From the NCBI GenBank assembly GCA_042088665.1, contig JBELMB010000004.1:1-64000 (forward strand): DNA of 64,000 bases, read 5' to 3'. The notes beneath the pieces are model-generated. The model searched no databases and was not told the origin of the DNA. It worked only from the letters and a program-made list of their open reading frames with translations. This stretch comes from JBELMB01 sp042088665. GTDB lineage: Bacteria; Pseudomonadota; Alphaproteobacteria; Rhodobacterales; Rhodobacteraceae. A program made the position numbers and the translations under genes. Positions 8,145-16,409 of this stretch are shown in pieces; position 1 is the stretch's first letter, and each line of letters starts with the position of its first letter.

Positions 8145-10610
8145 TTATGCTGCCTCCTTCTCGTCCCTCTCCTTGAGGGGCAAAAGTTTGAATTCCGTTG
8201 CGCGCACCAGAACGTCAGGGCTGCCTTTGGGCGGCGCGATGCAGGCCATCCAGCCGACAACCGCGTTCTGCCCCATGACCGCGGGCTGCACTTCGGGCTC
8301 GGGCAGCCACAGGACCACTTCGATCTCGTAGGCCTCGCCGAGGTACCAGAACACCAGATCGCGCAGATGAGGGTGATAGCTGCCCGAGGGCAGAAGGCGA
8401 AAATAATCGCCGATTGTCTTCACTTCGAGGTGTACGCGGATCTTCTCTCCGACAGAACGCACCCGGCTGCCCAGATGCGTGTCCATGCCCATCGTCGCCG
8501 ATTGCATGCCGATATGGCTCAGCGTGTCCGGTTCGAAATCCAGCCATGTTGGCACCAGCTCCTCGATCCGGACCGTCAGCTTGCCATCGAAGTGCAGTTG
8601 CAGGATCTGCCGCAGCCGCACCGGGCTCTTGACCCGGCCCGAGGCAAGCCCGGCATAGCGCGCCTTGATCGTGTCGGGCACGGCGTCCCGGTCCTGCATG
8701 GCCGGTGTGCCATTGCCCGCGAAGGACAGCAGGAAATCCTTGAACCGGTCCGCAGAAGGGTGGTCGAATTGCGTGATCGCATGGGCATCGGACCAGGCGC
8801 GGAAATACAGCTCCTGAAAGCGTTCGGTAAAGATGTCCACAAAGGCAACAAAACTGTCGTCGCCATGGCGGAACCAGTGGTCGATCTCTTCGGTCCAGTT
8901 CAGCGGGAAAGCCCCGAACGGTCCAAAGAAACCAAGGAACTGCGCTCGCACGCGCGGCACCTTCTTTGTCGGGTCATAGCGCGCCATATCGGCTGGCGGC
9001 GGTCCCATGTAGGGATCCTGACCCATCCGCACCAACTGGTCATGCAGGCGGCTGTTCTTGCCGATCTGGGGCTTGTCGCCCGCCCGCCGCTCCAGCTTGC
9101 GCAGGAGTTGGAACAGCCCCTTGCCAAGCGCCTGCCACTCATGTTGCTCGCGGTCCGACAGGCCCGACGGCATGTCTTCCATCGGGTCATGCGTGTCGAG
9201 AGAAAGCTCCTCGATCCGGGTCGTCACCAGCCCGCGGAAGGTTTCCAGCGCCGCATCGTCCAGAAAGGCGTCCTGCGGATGACTGAGCCGCTGCGATGCC
9301 TCGCGCATGAATTGCAGCCGCGTGCCAGAGCGCAGGCCGCCCTTGGACCGGCGCCAGACGCGACGCAGGGTCGATGATAGCCCGTGTCCCTTCAGCGCCT
9401 GATCGAGGATCTCTTCGCGGGTCCAGGCCTCGCGCGGGACGTAACTCTGGAAGGCGGCGGGCGGGCGCGGTGCGGCAAGGGCAAAGCCCTCCGCCGGAGG
9501 GGACGCACTGTCGCTCGCCACGGGGGGGAAGGCGCTGGGCGGCTGGGTCGGGTCGTCGAACCAGTCCAGTTCGGTCGAGGCCGCGGCGGTGCCCATGGCG
9601 GGTGTGCGCGGCACCGGGGGACTGGTTTGCTCGTCGAACCAGTCGAGGCGCCCGTCTTCTGTCTGGATCTCTTCGCGGACCTTTTCGGCGGCCACAGGCG
9701 CCGGGGTGTCCGCCGGGGGTGTGTCAGGGGCTGCCGCAGCAGGGCCGCCCCCGAGGGGAGAGGCAACCTGAGGCAAATCCACTGGCGCGGGTGCGGGCTG
9801 TGCACCGGGCAACGGCGGAAAGGCCGGCGCGCCGGTCGCCGGTCCGGGGGGCACCCGTCCGGGGGCAGATGCTTCGGGCAGCGGAGCAGCGGAGCGGCCT
9901 TTGGGAGGGGCAAACGGATTGCCGGGCGCGGGTCCGGGCGCAACAAACGGATTGCGAGGCGCCGCTGGCACATCCGCGGCAGGTAGAGTCTCGGGCAGAT
10001 TTTCGGGCAGATTTTCGGGCAGGCTGCCGGGGCGCTGCGCAGCGGGCTGGCTGGAGGGCGCAGGCGCAGGTGATGGTGTTGGCGCTGCAAATGGATTGCG
10101 TGGGGACTGCGCATTGTCCGGCGCGACGAAGGGGTTGCGCAGCGGTGGCAACGCGCCCGACGCCGCAGCATCCGGAGAAGGCCCCGGGGGCGTGCTGGCG
10201 GGTGGCGCAAAAGGGTTGCGCGCCGGAGCGGGCGAAACAAAGGGATTGCGCGGTGCCTCGGACCCGGCAACGAAAGGCGTCGAGGCCTTTGGCAACGATG
10301 GCATTGGCGCTTGTGGAACGGAGGGCATCGGTCCCCCCGGAACAGGTTGGTTTTGTGCCCCCGGCAAGGGCTGGTCTTGCGCCCCCGGCACGGGTGGTCT
10401 TTGCGCCTCTGGCAAGGGCGGCCTCGGTGCCTCTGGAAGGGGCGGTCGCTGCGCCTCTGGCAGGGGGGGCGCGCCCGGTACTGCGGCTGGCGCACCAGTT
10501 GTCGCCGGGGCGTCCTTCTTCGTGGGCTGCGACGCGCCGGGTGGGGTCTGGTCCAGCCAGCCCATCACCGTCTTTTCGTCGTCATCATCCCAACCGGAGG
10601 ATCCGCTCAT
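8145..10610 (-). CDS. tssG: T6SS baseplate TssG with long Pro-rich N-terminal extension
   Basis: TssG is a wedge component of the T6SS baseplate and works with TssF, TssE and TssK. The C-terminal part from about residue 494 carries the family features: GKGLFQLLRKLERR, RMGQDPY, RVRAQFLGFFGPFGAFPL, WFRHGDDSFVAFVDIF, FYLRAWS-like FRAWSDAHA and DRDAVPD. The whole protein is 821 residues, against about 350 for the usual family member. The first 380 or so residues are low-complexity, with LPEAQRPP-type repeats, six NPF motifs in RNPFVAP/RNPFAPP context, and acidic-aromatic motifs LDWFDEQT and LDWFDDPT. Residues about 385-480 look helical and are unrecognised. The ATG at 10610 overlaps the tssF stop as ATGA, which fixes the start. 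Confidence 0.92.
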   Translation of the reverse strand: MSGSSGWDDDDEKTVMGWLDQTPPGASQPTKKDAPATTGAPAAVPGAPPLPEAQRPPLPEAPRPPLPEAQRPPVPGAQDQPLPGAQNQPVPGGPMPSVPQAPMPSLPKASTPFVAGSEAPRNPFVSPAPARNPFAPPASTPPGPSPDAAASGALPPLRNPFVAPDNAQSPRNPFAAPTPSPAPAPSSQPAAQRPGSLPENLPENLPETLPAADVPAAPRNPFVAPGPAPGNPFAPPKGRSAAPLPEASAPGRVPPGPATGAPAFPPLPGAQPAPAPVDLPQVASPLGGGPAAAAPDTPPADTPAPVAAEKVREEIQTEDGRLDWFDEQTSPPVPRTPAMGTAAASTELDWFDDPTQPPSAFPPVASDSASPPAEGFALAAPRPPAAFQSYVPREAWTREEILDQALKGHGLSSTLRRVWRRSKGGLRSGTRLQFMREASQRLSHPQDAFLDDAALETFRGLVTTRIEELSLDTHDPMEDMPSGLSDREQHEWQALGKGLFQLLRKLERRAGDKPQIGKNSRLHDQLVRMGQDPYMGPPPADMARYDPTKKVPRVRAQFLGFFGPFGAFPLNWTEEIDHWFRHGDDSFVAFVDIFTERFQELYFRAWSDAHAITQFDHPSADRFKDFLLSFAGNGTPAMQDRDAVPDTIKARYAGLASGRVKSPVRLRQILQLHFDGKLTVRIEELVPTWLDFEPDTLSHIGMQSATMGMDTHLGSRVRSVGEKIRVHLEVKTIGDYFRLLPSGSYHPHLRDLVFWYLGEAYEIEVVLWLPEPEVQPAVMGQNAVVGWMACIAPPKGSPDVLVRATEFKLLPLKERDEKEAA

Positions 10611-12535
10611 AGCACGCGGCCTCCACCTAGCCGCGGAGGCCATGTCTTCAGGTGTCCGCGCTGATGCGAACGAATCACCGTCTTCGTGAACGAATTGACA
10701 GAGGCGTATTCCGCCAGAAACCGGTCCAGCACCGCGCCCAGCAGCATCACACCCGACCCTTCAAAGGCGTCTTCGTCAAAGGTCAGCGTCACCTCAAGGC
10801 CCCGCGCGGTGTGAAAGCCCTCCGGGTGCGGGATCGAGGCGGGCACCTGCCGCGTCTCCACATTCAGCAGACCGTCGATCTGCATCTCCATGAAGCTGTC
10901 CGACAGATCGGCAAAGATGCGCATCATTTCGCGCAGCGCCGCCGCCGCATCGTCCCCCGTGCGTCCGAGCAAACCGTAGGTGTTCAGGGACAAGTGGCTG
11001 AGCAACCGCCAGTAGACATCACCCGACTGGGTGCGGTGCGGCGCGCTGGTTTCCAGATCCGCAAGGCTGTCGCGCGGTGACGTTGGCCCGTCGATGCAGG
11101 CGAGACGGATCGTGCTCTCGTCGCAGAAATAGAAATCCTCTTCGCCCTGCTTGATCGGCAGTTCCCCGGCAAGATGCCGGTTGGAACACAGCCCCTTGAT
11201 CTGCAACCGCTGCACCGGCTGGTCCTCGGGCGGCTCGTAGAGGGTGATAAATGTCTCTGTCCCCCGATAGCGCGACCGCGACACGCCTTGTCTGCGTTCC
11301 TGCACCGTCATGCGCCGCTTCTTCTTGCGGTCGGTGAAATACAGCGCATGGCGCGGGTTCGACCCCACGGAGGGCAGGGTGTACAGCTCAAACACCCGGG
11401 TCTTGCCGGTGTTGCCCTTGTAGTGGGCGAAGACTTCCGTGACACGGTGGAACTCGTAGTGGGTGACGGGGCTCGACAGCGGTTGCACCACGTAGTCATG
11501 GCGCTTTTCGTCCAGCCGCACCGGCGCGGCGGCCTCTTCGAACAGATTGACCGCAGGCGCACAATGCAGGCGCACGTGACCGGTCGAAAGCTGCGCCGCA
11601 AGCTTTTGATTTGCCTTGTCAAACTCAAAGATGATCTGAGCGCGCGATCCCGGCACACGCTTCCAGAAATCGCCCAGCCCGGACACCCTGAACCCAAGGA
11701 ATTTGCGCGGATAGACGAACATCTCACGCAGAAGGGCAAAGCCCTCAAAGAGCCGGTCGTCATGGGGAAACAGCCGTTCCGTGCTGTCAAAACCGACCTG
11801 CTCGATCTGGTGCGGGGCCAGCGTCTGGAACACGTCGTCGCCCAGCTTGTTCTGCCAGCGCAGCGAAACCTTGATCCGGTCGCAAAAGATCTGCTCGTAC
11901 AATGCGACGGCCTCATCCATCGGTGCCGCGAGATGAAAGACGAGCGCGTCAGCGGCCAGATCGGTGATCTTTTCGCTGTCGTCGGTCTGTCCAGTGGCGC
12001 CCAGTCGCGCAATGTCCAGCAGGACACCGGCCTGCGTGCCCTTGGCGGGCTCCGGCACCACCGCGCCCACCTGACCCGTGCGCGACAGGTAGCGCACTTC
12101 GGCCATCTCCACCGGATAAAGCTCCATCGGCGCGGCGAGGGCAAATCGGCAGGACACACGTTTTTCGGAATCCACGTAGCGCGCTTCGAGGTAGTCGCCC
12201 GGGTTGAAACGCAGCCCCTCGACGGTCTTGGGATCCTCGTGCGGTGGGTTGGCGCGCACGGTCATCACGCTTGGCGTGGGTTCCATAAGACCGGGTAGAA
12301 GCTGGTCCAGAAGCTCACGGGTGAACCCGCGGAACTCCTCCTCCATCTTCAACTGGACGCGCGCCGCAAGGAAGGCGCTGCCTTCCAGCAGAGCCGCCGC
12401 GGTCGGGTCCATGTTCTCTTCGAGCAAGCCGCCAAGGCGGTCGGCAAGCCCCGGATATTCCTGTGCAAATTCCTTGGCGCGTTCTTTCAGAAGCGCCAGT
12501 TCCCGGTTGTATGAATCGCGAAAGGCCTGTTTCAC
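10607..12535 (-). CDS. tssF: T6SS baseplate TssF
   Basis: TssF (VasA/ImpG family) forms the baseplate wedge with TssG and TssE. The 642-residue length is typical. The N-terminus (FRDSYNRELALLKERAKEFAQEYPGLADRLGG, in parts) and the block with LEGSAFLAARVQLKMEEEF followed by LLDQLLPGL are family hallmarks, as is the C-terminal LEVTLTFDEDAFEGSGV and FLAEYASVNSF. The start codon is GTG at 12535, overlapping the tssE stop (GTGA), so translation is coupled. It also overlaps tssG by 4 bases at its other end. Confidence 0.95.
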   Translation of the reverse strand: MKQAFRDSYNRELALLKERAKEFAQEYPGLADRLGGLLEENMDPTAAALLEGSAFLAARVQLKMEEEFRGFTRELLDQLLPGLMEPTPSVMTVRANPPHEDPKTVEGLRFNPGDYLEARYVDSEKRVSCRFALAAPMELYPVEMAEVRYLSRTGQVGAVVPEPAKGTQAGVLLDIARLGATGQTDDSEKITDLAADALVFHLAAPMDEAVALYEQIFCDRIKVSLRWQNKLGDDVFQTLAPHQIEQVGFDSTERLFPHDDRLFEGFALLREMFVYPRKFLGFRVSGLGDFWKRVPGSRAQIIFEFDKANQKLAAQLSTGHVRLHCAPAVNLFEEAAAPVRLDEKRHDYVVQPLSSPVTHYEFHRVTEVFAHYKGNTGKTRVFELYTLPSVGSNPRHALYFTDRKKKRRMTVQERRQGVSRSRYRGTETFITLYEPPEDQPVQRLQIKGLCSNRHLAGELPIKQGEEDFYFCDESTIRLACIDGPTSPRDSLADLETSAPHRTQSGDVYWRLLSHLSLNTYGLLGRTGDDAAAALREMMRIFADLSDSFMEMQIDGLLNVETRQVPASIPHPEGFHTARGLEVTLTFDEDAFEGSGVMLLGAVLDRFLAEYASVNSFTKTVIRSHQRGHLKTWPPRLGGGRVL

Positions 12536-13128
12536 AGCTGCACCCGCAGTTTGGACATGCGCAGCTTGCCAGCGCCCAGATCAACCTCGGCGTCGAAATC
12601 CAGCGGGATGTCCACCGGGTCGCCCATCAGGTCGGCCGATACGAAAAGGTTCATCCGCTGGTCCTTGCCGCCTTCGCCCCGTTTCACCGTCACCTCGATG
12701 GAATCGGGCACCAGCCGGGGTTCATGGTCGATCAGGCTTTGCTTGATGCTGTCGCGAATCGAGGCGGAGTTCAGATCCCGCAAGGTCACGCTGGACAGGT
12801 CGCGAAAGCCGTAGTTGAGGATCGAACTTGCCACATGCGGCGCATCCTTCATCGAAACAGCGGAATCGAGCCGGATGGTGTTCATCAATGCGTTCAGATC
12901 CGCCTCGATGTGGTGACGCAGCTGGTCCTCGCTGACCGCCTCGCGAAAATCGATGCTACGGGTTTCCGTCACTTCGCCATCGCCGTCCAGCGTGCGCTTG
13001 GCGTGTTTCTTCTTGCGACGCTCATGATGGTGCGAGCGAAAAATCTGCATGATCGACACCTTCGCGCGATCTTCCTTGCGCCAGACGCGGGTCACTTGCG
13101 TCGAAAGGTCCGAATCGTCGGAAGTCAT
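12532..13128 (-). CDS. tssE: T6SS baseplate TssE (gp25-like)
   Basis: TssE is the gp25-like baseplate protein that initiates sheath polymerisation. The 198-residue protein has the gp25-like core in its C-terminal half: HIEADLNALMNTIR, VASSILNYGFRDLSSVTL, SIKQSLIDHEPRL and a beta-rich end. The N-terminal 70 residues include a His/Arg/Lys-rich stretch (RSHHHERRKKKHAKR) that is charged beyond what I expect for the family. It is the first gene after the hcp terminator and starts the coupled tssE-tssF-tssG set. Confidence 0.93.
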   Translation of the reverse strand: MTSDDSDLSTQVTRVWRKEDRAKVSIMQIFRSHHHERRKKKHAKRTLDGDGEVTETRSIDFREAVSEDQLRHHIEADLNALMNTIRLDSAVSMKDAPHVASSILNYGFRDLSSVTLRDLNSASIRDSIKQSLIDHEPRLVPDSIEVTVKRGEGGKDQRMNLFVSADLMGDPVDIPLDFDAEVDLGAGKLRMSKLRVQL

Positions 13129-13205
13129 GTCACGCTCTCGGTAATGGATTGGTCCCGTTACAAAACGTAGCGGGCGGGATCAGAGCAATAAAGGAAAATA
13201 TACAC

Positions 13206-13230
13206 GAAAAGGCGGGCCACTGGCCCGCCT
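13206..13230 (-). terminator. Rho-independent terminator after hcp
   Basis: A perfect 9-base-pair hairpin, AGGCGGGCC with a 3-base loop and GGCCCGCCT (13210-13230), is followed in the hcp direction by TTTTCG. It lies between hcp and tssE, so most hcp transcripts should stop here, separating the abundant Hcp product from the baseplate genes. Confidence 0.85.
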
Positions 13231-13258
13231 CGGTTGCATGAGGGGAAGAGGAACCCGC

Positions 13259-13756
13259 TTACAGCGTGGCTTCCTTGTTTTCCGCGATTTCCCAGCCTGC
13301 CGGGAATTCGCCGTCGGTGCCACCCTTCTGGTTCTGCTTGGTGTAGGTCACCTGGAACACGCGGAAGTTCAGGGTCAGGTTCTCCTGAACACGGTCCAGA
13401 CCGTCCTTCATGCCGCCGGTGTTGTAGGACGTGATCATGACGTCCTTCAGCTTGATCTGCATGTACTTGACGGGCTTTGCGCCGCCAGCCTTGCGCACCA
13501 CCAGCAGGCCGGTGTCGATGTGCTCGCCCGAGCAGCAGCGCTTGATCAGGTCATGCGAAGCGGAGTCGACGTATTTGGTCAGAGCGATGTCACCAACGTC
13601 GACCTTGCCGCCGCCGCCGCCGCCGCCCATGTGGGTGGTGCCGGACTGGGACATGCCCCAGGACCAGGACAGAACGTCAATCCAGTCCTTGTGATCCACG
13701 TCCTGGCATTCGCCCTTGATTCCGTTGCCGAGCTTCAAAAAGCAATCGATGGCCAT
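13259..13756 (-). CDS. hcp: T6SS tube protein Hcp (TssD)
   Basis: Hcp hexamers stack into the inner tube that is fired into target cells and can carry effectors in its lumen. The 165-residue protein shows the family start FLKLGNGIKGECQDVDHKDWIDVLSWSWG (in parts), a Gly-rich loop of seven consecutive Gly near residue 44, CSGEHIDTGLLVVRKAGG and the C-terminal TLNFRVFQVTYT. GGAG sits upstream of the ATG. A terminator on each side and a 467-base upstream gap suggest its own promoter and high expression, as is usual for hcp. Confidence 0.96.
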   Translation of the reverse strand: MAIDCFLKLGNGIKGECQDVDHKDWIDVLSWSWGMSQSGTTHMGGGGGGGKVDVGDIALTKYVDSASHDLIKRCCSGEHIDTGLLVVRKAGGAKPVKYMQIKLKDVMITSYNTGGMKDGLDRVQENLTLNFRVFQVTYTKQNQKGGTDGEFPAGWEIAENKEATL

Positions 13757-14223
13757 GATTCAGTTCTCCGTTTTTAATTGCACCGTCTTGGGCGGGTGCG
13801 GGTTAATGAATGGATTGCGCAGCCTGATAGTGGTCCCAGTTCAAGTGCGCTCGCGCTGTTCCAAATTTCCTGAGGCACACCGCGCGCGAAGCGGTTCCGG
13901 GTGATGCAGACGCTCTCCTTCTTGCCGTCTGCAGTCCCGGGCCAATCGGGAATTTCGTGGTGAGGGGCGGGTTCCGCCCATCTCCGGTTTTCGTGTCGAG
14001 CGAGAATGTGACATCTGCTCCCGGATCCGCTGACTGTCTGACTTGGCCGAGGCCTGCTGTCTAAGCCGTTGTTTCCGTGTTGGGATAAAGATGATGCAGC
14101 TTGGTGATTCCCGCAAGGTAAGGCATTCCGTAAGTTCCGCCGCCGCGAGGTACGTAAAGTGGCACGAACCGGGGGCAAAAATGACGGGGACCCCGGGCAC
14201 AAGGCCCAGGGTCCGCGGCCTTG
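13757..14223 (-). promoter_or_regulatory. 467-base region upstream of hcp
   Basis: The gap between the start of hcp and the end of tssC contains no supported gene; the frames crossing it lack ribosome binding sites and family motifs. It holds the tssC terminator at its far end and must contain any hcp promoter. I could not pick a convincing sigma-70 or sigma-54 consensus. Confidence 0.45.
14177..14214 (-). terminator. Rho-independent terminator after tssC
   Basis: In the tssC direction, an 11-base stem with one mismatch (GGACCCTGGGC, 5-base loop, GCCCGGGGTCC; 14188-14214) is followed by CCGTCATTTTTG. It lies just past the tssC stop and separates the sheath operon from hcp. Confidence 0.8.
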
Positions 14224-15726
14224 TCACTTTGCCGGCAGCTTCGACACAAGGCTCATGCCGATGTCCATGCCTTCCATCTGGAAGTGCGGCTTGAGGAAGA
14301 ACTTGCCCTGATAGTAACCCGGGTTCAGCTCGTCCTCGACCACTTCGACCTTTGCACCCGCAAGCGGGCGCTTGGCCTTCTCCATTTCGGTGGCGGTATC
14401 CGGGTTGCCGGTCACGTATTTCATGATCCACTCTTGCAGATCCGCTTCCAGCTGCTGACGCGTCGGGCTGGTGCCGATCTTGTCGCGCACCATGACCTTC
14501 AGATAGTGGCTGAAGCGCGACACGGCAAAGATGTACGGAATGCGCGAGGACATGTTGTCCGAGGCTGTCGCCAGATCATCCACGTATTTCTTTGGCTTGT
14601 AGAGCGACTGCGCCCCGATGAAGGCCGCCTTGTCGGTGTTCTGACGGTGGATCAGGCCGATCAGGCCCGCCGCCGACAGTTCGCCTTCGCGACGGTCGGT
14701 GATGGAGGCCTCGGTCGGGCATTTCATCTGCTTTTCGCCGTCCCCGGTGTCAAAGACGTGGGTCGGCAGGTTGGTCACTTCGCCACCCGACGTCACGCCG
14801 CGGATCCGAATCGTCCAGCCGTGCTCCTTGAAGGCGCGGTTGATGTTCGACGCCATCGCATGAGACGCGTTCATCCAGCCGTATTTCTTGCCGCCGTGGC
14901 CGTCGGTCTCTTCGCGGAAGTCGAATTCTTCCACCACGGAGGTGCTGTCCGGGCCATAAGGCTCACGCGCAAGGGCACGCGGCAGGGTCAGTGCGATAAA
15001 GCGCGACACTTCCGACTCCCGCAGGGAATTCCACTGCGCGTAATCCGGGTTGAGGAAGATTTCGGACAGGTCCGGCGGTGTTGCCACCTCGTTCCAGCTG
15101 TCCAGACCCAAAAGGGTCGGATCCGCGCCGGAGATGAACGGGCAAAGCGACGCCTCGGCGATTCGGCCCATGAAGCGCAGCATGTTCACATCAGCCGACG
15201 AGTGGTTGAAGTGGTAGTCGCCCACGAGGCAGCCAAAAGGCTGGCCGCCAAGGGTGCCCAGCTGCTGTTCATAGACCATCTGGAAGATCGGCGACTGTTC
15301 CCACTTGTTCTTGGGATAGCGCCGGGTCATCGCTGCCAGCTCTTTCTTGGAGATGTTGAGAACCTTCACCTGAAGGCTCGCATCGGTCTCCGCGTTGTTG
15401 AGCGTGTAGGCGAGGCCGCGCCACTGCGATTCAAACTGCTGGAATTCCTCGTTGTGGAGGACAGCGTTCATCTGGTCGGTCAGCTTCTGGTCCAGCTTTG
15501 CCAGCATCGCGTCCAACGTGTCGATCACGTCTTCTTCGATGATGTTCTGGTCGTCCAGCGCCTCGCGCACCAACGTCACGAGCGCGTTGTCGACTTCGCG
15601 CTCTGCCACGTCGGTGCGTGGCTTGATCGTCTGTCTCAGGATGTCGGAGAATTCCGCAAGTTCGTTTACGGATTCGCCAACTGCGCCAGCGGCGCCCTGG
15701 GCTTCGAGTTCTGCATCATTTGCCAT
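14224..15726 (-). CDS. tssC: T6SS sheath large subunit TssC
   Basis: TssC (EvpB/VipB) pairs with TssB to form the contractile sheath around the Hcp tube. The 500-residue length is typical. Recognisable blocks are FESQWRGLAYTLNNAETD, WEQSPIFQMVYEQQLGTLGG, FGCLVGDYHF, RIAEASLCPFISGADP, YAQWNSLRESEVSRFIALTLPR and SRFSHYLKVMVRDKIG. It lies 28 bases after tssB and is followed by a strong terminator. Confidence 0.97.
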   Translation of the reverse strand: MANDAELEAQGAAGAVGESVNELAEFSDILRQTIKPRTDVAEREVDNALVTLVREALDDQNIIEEDVIDTLDAMLAKLDQKLTDQMNAVLHNEEFQQFESQWRGLAYTLNNAETDASLQVKVLNISKKELAAMTRRYPKNKWEQSPIFQMVYEQQLGTLGGQPFGCLVGDYHFNHSSADVNMLRFMGRIAEASLCPFISGADPTLLGLDSWNEVATPPDLSEIFLNPDYAQWNSLRESEVSRFIALTLPRALAREPYGPDSTSVVEEFDFREETDGHGGKKYGWMNASHAMASNINRAFKEHGWTIRIRGVTSGGEVTNLPTHVFDTGDGEKQMKCPTEASITDRREGELSAAGLIGLIHRQNTDKAAFIGAQSLYKPKKYVDDLATASDNMSSRIPYIFAVSRFSHYLKVMVRDKIGTSPTRQQLEADLQEWIMKYVTGNPDTATEMEKAKRPLAGAKVEVVEDELNPGYYQGKFFLKPHFQMEGMDIGMSLVSKLPAK

Positions 15727-15754
15727 GTATCAGGCTCCCTGTGTCCCGAGGCTG

Positions 15755-16261
15755 TCAGTCGTCTTTGTCGTCGCCGACCTGATCGCCGAGCGCCTTCAGC
15801 AGCTCGGGGTCGCTCAACAACTTCTTGATGTGTTCCTGCGCCTTCGGCTTGGAGCTCATGTACCGCTGCAACGAGGCCAGCTGTTCACGGGCTTCCAGCA
15901 GCTTTGCCATGGCGGGCACCTGACGCGCGATCTGCGTGGGTTCGAGATCGTCCATCGAGTTGAACTTCAGATCCACGCCCAGCTTGCCGCCAGAGGGGTC
16001 GAGCTTGTTTTCCACGTGAAACGCCATGCCGGGCTCGATGGAGGCCATGTAATCGTCCAGCGTGTCTTTGGTGACACCCTTGAACGTACGCTCTGTCACG
16101 TCTTCTTTTTCGACGCCGGGATTGTTGCCCGAGAGGTCGGACATCATGCCCATGACAAAGGGCAGTTCCACCATTTTCTGGCTGTCATATGGATCTTGAT
16201 AGGCAATCTGAACGCGTGGTGGGCGGTTGCGTTTGACGTAACCGGAGCCGGAATCAGACAT
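15755..16261 (-). CDS. tssB: T6SS sheath small subunit TssB
   Basis: TssB (VipA) is the partner of TssC in the sheath. The 168-residue protein has the typical start (KRNRPPRVQIAYQ), the VELPFVMGMMSDLSG block, the DDYMASIEPGMAFHVENKL region and LGVDLKFNSMDDLEPTQIARQVP. The C-terminal helix (LLSDPELLKALG) is the part known in the family to bind ClpV or stabilise the sheath. It is directly upstream of tssC. Confidence 0.97.
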   Translation of the reverse strand: MSDSGSGYVKRNRPPRVQIAYQDPYDSQKMVELPFVMGMMSDLSGNNPGVEKEDVTERTFKGVTKDTLDDYMASIEPGMAFHVENKLDPSGGKLGVDLKFNSMDDLEPTQIARQVPAMAKLLEAREQLASLQRYMSSKPKAQEHIKKLLSDPELLKALGDQVGDDKDD

Positions 16262-16409
16262 CTCAAATTCTCCCTGAAGTAAGGCGTGTTTGTTTGTTGT
16301 TGAAATTCAAACGTCAAGCGGACGCAAAGTCAACGAAAGAGATATGTTCAAAATGGCGCGCACCCCAAACGGGCACGCCGCCAAACTAGGCCACCCTTCG
16401 CCGGTCAGG

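Noticed and set aside
7925..8260. Minus-strand frame of 111 residues through the four hairpin repeats
   Set aside because: It overlaps the end of tssG, has no ribosome binding site, and the 35-base period is not a multiple of three, so the repeat is not a protein repeat.
9374..10689. Plus-strand frames opposite the TssG extension
   Set aside because: Gly- and Arg-rich products come from the antisense of proline-rich codons; the ATGA coupling supports the minus-strand gene.
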